Below are positions 28,144 through 34,839 of a stretch of 34,839 bases of DNA, piece by piece. The DNA comes from Hadesarchaea archaeon (GTDB lineage: Archaea > Hadarchaeota > Hadarchaeia > Hadarchaeales > Hadarchaeaceae). The notes beneath the pieces were generated by a model. That model saw only the letters and a program-made list of their open reading frames with translations. It did no database searches and was not told the DNA's origin. The stretch spans positions 1 to 34,839 of the forward strand of contig DAOVGS010000044.1 in the NCBI GenBank assembly GCA_030672285.1, read 5' to 3'. Position 1 is the stretch's first letter. Every line of letters begins with the position of its first letter. A program made the translations under genes and the position numbers.

Positions 28144-28199
28144 AGCTATGCTGACGAGGGAACTATCGCGATAGCATTCGTCTTAGCATTCGGCTTTTT
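28144..28199. promoter_or_regulatory. Extended imperfect inverted repeat with a 12-bp perfect palindrome (CTATCGCGATAG, 28163-28174), upstream of the beta-helix gene
   Basis: ATGCT-GACGA (28148-28157) versus TCGTCTTAGCAT (28178-28189), inner palindrome, and direct repeat TAGCATTCG at 28172-28180 and 28184-28192. Confidence 0.55.
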
Positions 28200-28283
28200 A
28201 CTAAATGCGCCAGCCATTTTTAACCTGTGGTGCGGGGGGGTTTGAACCCCCGAACCAAGACATCAATAAGCTTGTACTTCTTG

Positions 28284-28341
28284 GTCTTAAAACAAAAAAT
28301 AGTGGGGTATAACACGACGCTTTTTCGATGTTAGAGTGGTA
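28284..28341 (-). repeat. Copy 2 of hairpin + T-tract repeat (core 28305-28341)
   Basis: Core gggtataacacgacgctttttcgatgttagagtggta; on the minus strand TAACAT...GTGTTA followed by TTTTTTGTTTT, ~65 nt after the ubiA-like stop. Confidence 0.75.
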
Positions 28342-28406
28342 TTCGACACATCCCTTTCTCGCAGCGACGAATATTCGACATCCCGTTACTTCGGACGAGC
28401 TGATCA

Positions 28407-29231
28407 TCAAAGTTGGGCAAGCACGCCTGCCAAGAACGCGAGCAGCCCTAACCCCATCGCCATTTTGCACGCGAGCGATGCCCGCCCAGCAGCCTCGGGC
28501 TTCCGGCTCCGCACGATGACCACTGCCGCAACGATGAAAACTGCAACCGAAGAAGCTACAACTGCGAGGTACGGCCACCCAAAAATCCCGAGCACGTAGG
28601 GTAGGGGCGAGATGGCTACGGCGGCCCCTATGAAGCCTATTGCAAGCGCGGCCGCCTTGCCCGCACCGTAGCATAGCGGAAAAGTCCTAAACCCGAGCTT
28701 TTTGTCTCCCCGCATATCCTCGATTCCCTTGATGAGCTCCCGCCCGACCGTCGAGAGTGCCGCCATGATTGCTAGGATGCCAACCACTGAAATTTCCCCT
28801 ACCGCCAGACCGCCGAACAAAAACGTTGACCCGACCAAGTAACCGATTGTCAGGTTGCCAGCCAGACCGCGACGCTTGAGCTCTGCGGAATACGTGAAAA
28901 GGACCACCGAGTTCAAGAGGGCCAGCGCAAAGCATGGTGGGCTTATGAGGGTTGCCAGAACCACACCTGCCCCGAACAGGCAACCGGCAAGGATTACGGC
29001 CGTTCGCGCGCTCAGCCTGCCGGATGGTATCGGTCGGTGGGGACGGTTGATGGCGTCGATATCCCTATCAAAATAGTCGTTGACCGCGTTGCCCGCTCCG
29101 CTGATCAGGACTGCCGCTGCAAACGCCACCCCAGCCGCGTAAGGTAGTTCCCCACCACCCGCGACTACGGCCCCTATCAACACCGCCAAGCCCGCGAGCA
29201 AGCAGTTCAGGGGCCTGACGAGCTCGAACAT
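28407..29231 (-). CDS. UbiA-family prenyltransferase, probable digeranylgeranylglyceryl phosphate synthase
   Basis: ELVRPLNCLLAGLAVLIGA, GNAVNDYFDRDIDAINRPHRPIPSGRLS, GRELIKGIEDMRGDKKLGFRTFPLCYG. Probable ATG at 29231, ~30 nt from TATAAATT. Confidence 0.9.
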   Translation of the reverse strand: MFELVRPLNCLLAGLAVLIGAVVAGGGELPYAAGVAFAAAVLISGAGNAVNDYFDRDIDAINRPHRPIPSGRLSARTAVILAGCLFGAGVVLATLISPPCFALALLNSVVLFTYSAELKRRGLAGNLTIGYLVGSTFLFGGLAVGEISVVGILAIMAALSTVGRELIKGIEDMRGDKKLGFRTFPLCYGAGKAAALAIGFIGAAVAISPLPYVLGIFGWPYLAVVASSVAVFIVAAVVIVRSRKPEAAGRASLACKMAMGLGLLAFLAGVLAQL

Positions 29232-29339
29232 CGCTGGTAGGCGCGGCACCTATTCACCCTTATAAATTACTTTCGGTGACCTCTCTCCCCCAAAGCCGCT
29301 TAAATACTCCTCCAAACCTCTCAAGCGGAGGGTGAAGAA

Positions 29340-30530
29340 ATGGATGCGAGCGATGGGGTGAGGAACCCAGATGTGGAAAGGAGCGCAAGTGCAGCGTTAC
29401 CCCTCACCTCTCTCCCCAGAGAACAAGCTGGGTTCGAGAGTACGCTCGCGAACATAGCGGAGCGGATACGTGAACAAGAGGGGCAAAGGCGAAAAGTTGC
29501 GGGGGCGCTCGCTGGGCTAAGGGACGTAACTTTGGAAGGCGTGGAAGAAATTATCGAACCTTCCCTCGTGAAACTGATTGAGCAAGATGCGCTCACGAAC
29601 CTGACGGTGGCGGGCGTTGACGGTGGGATGCTTGAGCAGCAGCTCCATGGCCTCGACCTCATCCTCTTGCGGGCGGTTGTTGCGATATTTCACTACCGCG
29701 AAGCTGGGCTGGAGTGGGCCGAGTACTTCCCAAGCGAAATGCCATTCCCCCGCCTGATCGATGTCGCGGAGCCGCTGGATGCCAGAGAATTTGAGCTCCT
29801 TGCCGGAATGGAACGTCAGCTAACCGAACTCGAACTCGCGACCGAGACGATTCAAGCAAATGAAGTGAAACTCCTGTTACTGGATGGCTCTGTAGTGCCC
29901 CAGTACATCGATCGCTTCCCCCACAACCAAAGCTTGCTTGAGCGCTACCACAAGCTCATCAATGCGTATACGAAGCTTTACAAGACCTGCGCGGGGTCGG
30001 GAGCCCTCCTTGCTGGCGCGGTCAAGGACAGCCGGGGCGGGCGCTTCATCGACATCCTCAGGCGCAAAGTGCTCCCAAGCTTAGGTGGCCTCGGGCTCAA
30101 GCAAAAGGAGCTGGAGGTCCTCGAGCGCTCGCGGGACACCGTTCTCCTCGACCATGTGCTCGGGGTGGGGGAGCGAACCTTCACCTTCCGCTACGTCGAG
30201 AAGCCTGCAAGCTATGTACTTCGCGACCTCGGTGGGTGGGCGGCGAGGGTTTATGCATTTTACCTCAAGACCGTGCCATTTGACCGCCCGCTGCGCGTGG
30301 AGTTCGTCGATTTCGTGGGCGAACCTGCTGGAACCGCCGACCGCATCGCCTCGCTCATCTACGCACTTTCATCCCACCACGATGCCTTCGGCCTTCCCTC
30401 GGTGCTCATCGAGGCGGATGCGTGCGCCCGCTTGGTCGAGGAGGACTTGAGCATCGTGCGCGACAGCATTGCGGATCGCCTCGGGCCCTCGGCATTGCTC
30501 GACCTGAGGCGGCACCGGAGACCATTCTGA
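29340..30530 (+). CDS. nurA: NurA nuclease-domain protein
   Basis: VAGVDGGMLEQQLHGLDLILLRAVVAIFHY, LLLLDGSVVPQYIDRFP, YVLRDLGGWAARVYAFYLKTVPFDRPLRVEF, adjacent to HerA. Confidence 0.85.
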   Translation: MDASDGVRNPDVERSASAALPLTSLPREQAGFESTLANIAERIREQEGQRRKVAGALAGLRDVTLEGVEEIIEPSLVKLIEQDALTNLTVAGVDGGMLEQQLHGLDLILLRAVVAIFHYREAGLEWAEYFPSEMPFPRLIDVAEPLDAREFELLAGMERQLTELELATETIQANEVKLLLLDGSVVPQYIDRFPHNQSLLERYHKLINAYTKLYKTCAGSGALLAGAVKDSRGGRFIDILRRKVLPSLGGLGLKQKELEVLERSRDTVLLDHVLGVGERTFTFRYVEKPASYVLRDLGGWAARVYAFYLKTVPFDRPLRVEFVDFVGEPAGTADRIASLIYALSSHHDAFGLPSVLIEADACARLVEEDLSIVRDSIADRLGPSALLDLRRHRRPF

Positions 30531-30539
30531 GGTGAGCGA

Positions 30540-32057
30540 GTGGAGTTAGGGACCGTGGTCGCGACCGTGGATGGGCCCTCTCCGAGCAAGTTCACCTTCG
30601 TGGTCACCGAGAACGGATGCAGGATGCCGGTTCGACAGGGGCAGTTCGTGGAGGTTGAAACAGAGGAGGGTCTGGTGATCGCATTCGTCACCAACCTACT
30701 CAAAACTAACCGGTACTTCATGCGGGCTGAATCGGTCAAGGAATACGAGCGGGGAGGCAGGCCCCTGACGGCGATCTTTCCCGCCGACCGCTGGGAGTAC
30801 CTCATAGCCGAAGCCCAAGCGCTCGGGGTCCAGGGCGAAGGCGGGCTCGAGCGAACTACTTTCCCGCCATCACCTGGGCAAAAAGTGTGCGAAGCTAGGT
30901 CAGAGGCGCTAACACGCTTTCTAGGGTTAAATCCGGACGATGGGGTGGAGCTGGGCAAGCTCAAGCATCACGAGCTACCCGTGAAGCTCGACCTCACGAG
31001 GCTGTTGCGCAAACATGTGGCGGTGCTCGCGATGTCGGGAGCGGGCAAGTCTCACGGGGTGATGGTGATGATCGAGGAGCTACTCGACCGCTTACCCGAG
31101 CGTGGGCGGCCTGCGGTCGTCGTGGTGGACGTCCATGGCGAGTACGTTGGGTTGGCCGAAAGCTTCCCTGGTCGCGTGAGTATCGTCAAAGGGAGGGAAC
31201 TCAGGATAGGTGTGCCGAACCTGAGCTCGTATCAGTTCAAGGAGTTTATGTCCGACATGTCCGGGATGCAAGCGCGCGAGCTCCAGCGGGTGCTTGGTGA
31301 GCTTCGAGCCGAGATGCGGGCGGGCAAGGGGCCGTTCGGACTGGATGAGGTCATCTCGCGGATTGAGGGGGACGAGGACATTCATAAGCAGCTCCAGCAG
31401 GCTTTGCTCGGGTGGCTCTTCGACCTCCGCTCGCTCGGTGTCTTCGACCGCGCCGATCACCCGAACTGGGAAAAAGTGGTTGAACCAGGAAAGGCTGTGG
31501 TGGTCGACCTCAGCGATGTGGTCAGCTTGAGGAAGAAGCAGATGCTCGTGGCGTACGCTGCGCGGAGGCTGTTCAACGCACGCAAGCGTGGACGCGTGCC
31601 CCCGTTCGTGCTCTGCTTGGAGGAGGCCCATCAGTTTTGTCCGTCGAGCGAGTCCAAGCGTGCGGCGATTTCTAGGTCAATAATCGAAACGCTCGCTCGC
31701 GAGGGTCGCAAGTTTTACGCCTCGCTCGTGCTCATCTCCCAGCGCCCGGTGAGGCTCTCGACGACCGTGTTATCGCAGGCTAACACAAACGTCATCCTGC
31801 GGGTCACCAACCCCTATGACCTCGAGCACATCAAACAGTCTTCGGAGGCGATAACGGGGGAGGTCGCGGACATGATCTCCTCGCTGCCCGTGGGTGAGGC
31901 GTTGATTGTGGGTGAGGCCGTCAACCACCCAATCTTCGTGAAGGTTAGACGAAGGCGCTCGCGCGGGTCGGCGCACGGTGCCAGTTTGGAGGAGGTTGCG
32001 AAAGAATTTGAGCGGCGCAGCGGTCAAGGGCGCGAGGATGCGAAAGCGTTCATGTAA
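30540..32057 (+). CDS. herA: HerA-type ATPase (bipolar helicase/translocase)
   Basis: Walker A AMSGAGKSHGVMVMIEELL, VVVVDVHGEYVGL, FVLCLEEAHQFCP, LVLISQRPVRLSTTVLSQANTNVILRVTNPYDLEHIKQSSEAI. Confidence 0.92.
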   Translation: MELGTVVATVDGPSPSKFTFVVTENGCRMPVRQGQFVEVETEEGLVIAFVTNLLKTNRYFMRAESVKEYERGGRPLTAIFPADRWEYLIAEAQALGVQGEGGLERTTFPPSPGQKVCEARSEALTRFLGLNPDDGVELGKLKHHELPVKLDLTRLLRKHVAVLAMSGAGKSHGVMVMIEELLDRLPERGRPAVVVVDVHGEYVGLAESFPGRVSIVKGRELRIGVPNLSSYQFKEFMSDMSGMQARELQRVLGELRAEMRAGKGPFGLDEVISRIEGDEDIHKQLQQALLGWLFDLRSLGVFDRADHPNWEKVVEPGKAVVVDLSDVVSLRKKQMLVAYAARRLFNARKRGRVPPFVLCLEEAHQFCPSSESKRAAISRSIIETLAREGRKFYASLVLISQRPVRLSTTVLSQANTNVILRVTNPYDLEHIKQSSEAITGEVADMISSLPVGEALIVGEAVNHPIFVKVRRRRSRGSAHGASLEEVAKEFERRSGQGREDAKAFM

Positions 32058-32064
32058 GTTTGGG

Positions 32065-32238
32065 CTATTTCGAGAGCCTAATTGGCTTTTCAATCCAGCA
32101 TTCCGCAGGCAAGCCGTGGATGATGATTCTCTGATATCTGTGTGCACCTTTCGCTATCAAGATTGATTTGGTGCTCTTCCGGTACTCGCACCTGATCCTC
32201 TCGCCCACGATGCTGTCCCCAATGTCCCTGAGGATCAT
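32065..32238 (-). CDS. 57-aa small ORF coupled to an RHH gene (not in ORF track)
   Basis: Translation MILRDIGDSIVGERIRCEYRKSTKSILIAKGAHRYQRIIIHGLPAECWIEKPIRLSK. Its ATG overlaps the stop of the upstream RHH gene as ATGA (32238-32235). Confidence 0.6.
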   Translation of the reverse strand: MILRDIGDSIVGERIRCEYRKSTKSILIAKGAHRYQRIIIHGLPAECWIEKPIRLSK

Positions 32239-32561
32239 TTAACATCCTCAACTTTCTTTTCGCCCCAGAGCTCGCGGATGATGTCGGCTACTAATCCATA
32301 ATCTAGCCTCAGTTCATCAGCTATGTCGCTAGGGTATGCGACCTCTTTCTTCCGGAGATAATCTAATATCTCTCGCTTCGCCTTCTCCCTGGGCACGTCT
32401 CGCAACTTGATGATCTTCATCTCTCCGACCTCCTCGATGAAGCGCCTGATAGACTCCCTTATCACCTCGTTTCTCGAACGGTACCCCAACTTGGCGCGCA
32501 TGTTGTCAATCTTCCTTACTTCCTCAATCGGCAAGGAGATAGGGATGGTTGCCCGTTTCAT
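32235..32561 (-). CDS. Ribbon-helix-helix (CopG-like) regulator with C-terminal helical/wHTH-like extension
   Basis: MKRATIPISLPIEEVRKIDNMRAKLGYRSRNEVIRESIRRFIEE (RHH), then LRKKEVAYPSDIADELRLDYGLVADIIRELWGEKK. Start 32561, TATA-like TTTATACA upstream. Confidence 0.82.
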   Translation of the reverse strand: MKRATIPISLPIEEVRKIDNMRAKLGYRSRNEVIRESIRRFIEEVGEMKIIKLRDVPREKAKREILDYLRKKEVAYPSDIADELRLDYGLVADIIRELWGEKKVEDVK

Positions 32562-32639
32562 GGCATCAAAATCATTATTTGCATACGATTGTATAAAGCT
32601 TATGCTTCCCTCGACCATGCGCGTCTACCTCTGATTGTA

Positions 32640-33392
32640 TCAACTGCGTGGGTTCGCGACCAGCAGCAGCGCTCGCTCGCATAGCTCGCGCACGACCTCC
32701 GGCTGCAACACGTGCTGCCCGAGGTACTCGCGCAGGAGCGGCGTCAGATCCCATGTCACGTACCTGAAGCTCAGCCCTCCGGGATTTGCGCACGCTTGGC
32801 TCAGCTTTCGCACAGCCGTCGTCGTCGCCCGCAGACTATCACCGCGCTGTTTTCGAAGCTCGTCGACCAAGCCCTCGAACGCATGCCCGTCGTTCAAGTT
32901 TTTGTAGATGTAGCTACCCACATCGCCCGCCAGCTCGCGGTAGAGCTCGAGCGCCTCGCGGAGCGCTGACCAGTCGGAGTGCGCGTCGAGCTGCCAAAGG
33001 GTCCGCGCCCCCACGTGCTCCCGCAGGCGCTCGACGACTCCCTCATCGAAAGTCAGCAAGGGCAGCCGAATGTGCGCAGCCAGCATCAGGGCTCGCATGT
33101 CAGTGAGCGGGACATTTCGCTCCACCTCAAAAAGCAGGCGGCGCGATAGTTCATCGAGCAGCTCCGGCAGGTAGACGACGAGTAGCTCTCGGTCGCGAAC
33201 GAACTGGCTCACCAAGCTGTACCCAAGGGTCCTGCCCCGGACGGCGATCAGCTTGTCGCGCGCGAGCCAGCTGTAGGTTGCTGCAGGTAGATAGAGCTCA
33301 CCTCCATCCAGCAACTGCTGCGCCCGCTCGAAGCTAGCGCGGTCTACCAGCACGCTCACATCGCATATGGCTCCAAATCCCCGCGCTGTCAT
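32640..33392 (-). CDS. PIN-like domain protein with an uncharacterised C-terminal domain
   Basis: ICDVSVLVDRASFERAQQLLDGGELYLPAATYSWL...NVPLTDMRALMLAAHIRLPLLTFDEGVVERL follows PIN-fold acidic-residue spacing. Start at 33392 preceded by CTTATAAAG; the longer track ORF (to 33746) runs antisense through another gene. Confidence 0.65.
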   Translation of the reverse strand: MTARGFGAICDVSVLVDRASFERAQQLLDGGELYLPAATYSWLARDKLIAVRGRTLGYSLVSQFVRDRELLVVYLPELLDELSRRLLFEVERNVPLTDMRALMLAAHIRLPLLTFDEGVVERLREHVGARTLWQLDAHSDWSALREALELYRELAGDVGSYIYKNLNDGHAFEGLVDELRKQRGDSLRATTTAVRKLSQACANPGGLSFRYVTWDLTPLLREYLGQHVLQPEVVRELCERALLLVANPRS

Positions 33393-33491
33393 CCGTCCCG
33401 CCAAGCCTTTGCGCGGAGGTTCTTTATAAGGGAGAAAAATTACCCCATAGCAGAATTTTAAGCGCGAGTTGTGATACCAAGTTGGTAAATT

Positions 33492-33845
33492 ATGAGAAAA
33501 ATCAAGATAGTGTGCCGCGACTTTGAGGTCGAGGCTGAGCTGCTGGAAAAGCTGTGCCTCAATACCTGCGACGCAATTTGGAAAGCTTTGCCCTTCGATG
33601 CAGAAGTAGAAATCTGGAAGGAGGAGGTCTACTTCGAGATTTCGGTAAAGGTTCAACCAGAAAACCCAACGCCCAAAACTCAATCGGGTGATGTCTCCTA
33701 CTGGCCCCAAGGCCCGGGCTTCTGCATCTTCTTCGGCCGCTCGCAACCCGTCAGCCCCGTGAACACCTTCGCTCGGATAAAAAGTGGTGTTGAAAAATTT
33801 AGGGCCGCACGAACGGGGGATCGAATAACCGTGCGCCGAGCCTAA
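33492..33845 (+). CDS. Cyclophilin-like fold protein
   Basis: MRKIKIVCRDFEVEAELLEKLCLNTCDAIWKALPFDAEVEIWKEEVYFEI...GDVSYWPQGPGFCIFFGRSQPVSPVNTFARI is characteristic of the archaeal cyclophilin-like family. Confidence 0.82.
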   Translation: MRKIKIVCRDFEVEAELLEKLCLNTCDAIWKALPFDAEVEIWKEEVYFEISVKVQPENPTPKTQSGDVSYWPQGPGFCIFFGRSQPVSPVNTFARIKSGVEKFRAARTGDRITVRRA

Positions 33846-33848
33846 TGA

Positions 33849-34688
33849 TTAGAATATTTTCAAGTCGAGCACTACGTGGTAAACTCTAGTGGCGTAGGAG
33901 CGAATCGCCCTGCTCTCGAGCAACTCCACCTTCCTCCCCTTCGCGGCTGCGGCGGCACGAACGAACTCGAGTGAGGGCCTGAAAAGCTCGGGCTCCTTCC
34001 CGAAATCGTAGAAGTGCACCACGCCTCCCTCGGGCTTCAGCGCGAGCAATGCGACATCGAAGAACTCGCGTGCTAGCTCTGGAAGCGGCATGAGCACGCG
34101 GTCCGCCTTCCCCTTCAGGCGGGTTTCAACCACCTCTCGCGCGTCTCCCAAAATCAGCACCACACTATCACCGACCTTGTTGATGCGGATGTTCGTGCAC
34201 ATGTAGTTGAAGGCCGCCGGGTTCTTGTCGATCGAGTAAACACGCGAAGCTTGGCCGTGCTTGGCTATGACAACCGAGTAGCACCCCGCACCAGCGAACA
34301 AGTTTGTCACCGTTTCACCTGGTTTAACCAGCTGGGCGATGCGAAGACGTTCATGAGCCAGCCGAGGTGAGAAATACACCTTAGCAAGGTCGACCTTGAA
34401 GCTACATCCACTCTCGTGATACGTTGTTTCAGTTTCGGGCTCGCCTGCTATGACCTCTAACTCACGCGTCCGAAACTCGCCCCTCACCGCGCTCGTCTGG
34501 CGGAGGACCGTTCGGATGCGGCGATGGACCTGCATCAGGGCCTCGCCGATGAGGTGTTTTTTGGGGAGAAGCCCGTCAGGCAGCTTGACCACTGCAATAT
34601 TTCCAATGACGTCGAATGCCCGCCCTAGCTGCTTGAGCTCCTCGTCTGACAGTTGCCCCTTTAACGCCTCGCGCAGATTTCTTGGCAT
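33849..34688 (-). CDS. Trm5/Taw2-family class I SAM-dependent tRNA methyltransferase
   Basis: ELKQLGRAFDVIGNIAVVKLPDGLLPKKHLIGEAL, KVDLAKVYFSPRLAHERLRIAQLVKPGETVTNLFAGAGCYSVVIAKHG, YSIDKNPAAFNYMCTNIRINKV. Probable start MPRNLREALK. Confidence 0.87.
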   Translation of the reverse strand: MPRNLREALKGQLSDEELKQLGRAFDVIGNIAVVKLPDGLLPKKHLIGEALMQVHRRIRTVLRQTSAVRGEFRTRELEVIAGEPETETTYHESGCSFKVDLAKVYFSPRLAHERLRIAQLVKPGETVTNLFAGAGCYSVVIAKHGQASRVYSIDKNPAAFNYMCTNIRINKVGDSVVLILGDAREVVETRLKGKADRVLMPLPELAREFFDVALLALKPEGGVVHFYDFGKEPELFRPSLEFVRAAAAAKGRKVELLESRAIRSYATRVYHVVLDLKIF

Positions 34689-34734
34689 GCTTGCTCCCAA
34701 AACAATTTCGTGCCGAAGCAAAAGGTTTTAGGGG

Positions 34735-34839
34735 CTATAGCATTTCCCTGCGCTTCGCCAGCCAGATGCTCAGGATGAAGGGGACGATAAAGTATCCTAA
34801 CATTACAAAAAAGCTTGTAGTCGGATCCGGGTTCCTCGC
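34735..34839 (-). CDS. C-terminal fragment of a membrane protein, truncated by window edge
   Basis: Minus-strand reading ARNPDPTTSFFVMLGYFIVPFILSIWLAKRREML* ends in a hydrophobic TM-like segment. Confidence 0.5.
   Translation of the reverse strand, partial: ARNPDPTTSFFVMLGYFIVPFILSIWLAKRREML

Noticed and set aside
28201-28674. 157-aa minus ORF ending ...SWFGGSNPPAPQVKNGWRI
   Set aside because: Out of frame with the UbiA-family gene on the same strand and crosses the tRNA-like remnant and hairpin repeat; no coding motif.
33393-33746. N-terminal extension of the PIN-like ORF (MRAAEEDAEARALGPVGDITRL...)
   Set aside because: Runs antisense through the well-supported cyclophilin-like gene 33492-33845. 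A TATA box (CTTATAAAG) just upstream of ATG 33392 supports the shorter gene.
1-34839. CRISPR arrays, transposases or integrases
   Set aside because: No regularly spaced direct repeats and no recognisable transposase, integrase or cas ORF among the translated frames. The two-copy hairpin repeat is not a CRISPR array.

Overview
This window is archaeal chromosome, judged by archaeal histone, archaeal-type proteasome beta, KH/beta-CASP RNase (FttA/aCPSF1), RadA, multi-OB RPA, CDC48, SmAP, eL37, G1P dehydrogenase, UbiA-type lipid prenyltransferase and NurA-HerA. It is mostly compact informational and housekeeping genes. It also holds an amidohydrolase/PreA-like nucleobase-metabolism cluster (2-5215), an ADP-forming acyl-CoA synthetase pair (5366-7443), hypD, a tRNA-Ala(GGC), SepF/MinD/PRC-barrel genes, larC, a beta-helix surface-protein locus (25.5-28.4 kb) and a PIN/RHH/small-ORF cassette (32.07-33.39 kb). 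Points most worth a second look: (1) the acyl-CoA synthetase alpha subunit appears to have lost the phosphohistidine loop (SHTGS) and is ATGA-coupled to an unlisted 53-aa RHH-like ORF; (2) the two beta-helix ORFs are one protein broken at a G8 homopolymer; (3) a ~37-60 bp hairpin plus T-tract element is duplicated on either side of that locus; (4) a PIN-RHH-57aa gene cassette, with the last gene missed by the ORF track; (5) a two-zinc-knuckle protein split by an apparent -1 frameshift. All calls come from reading the sequence; no database search was run.
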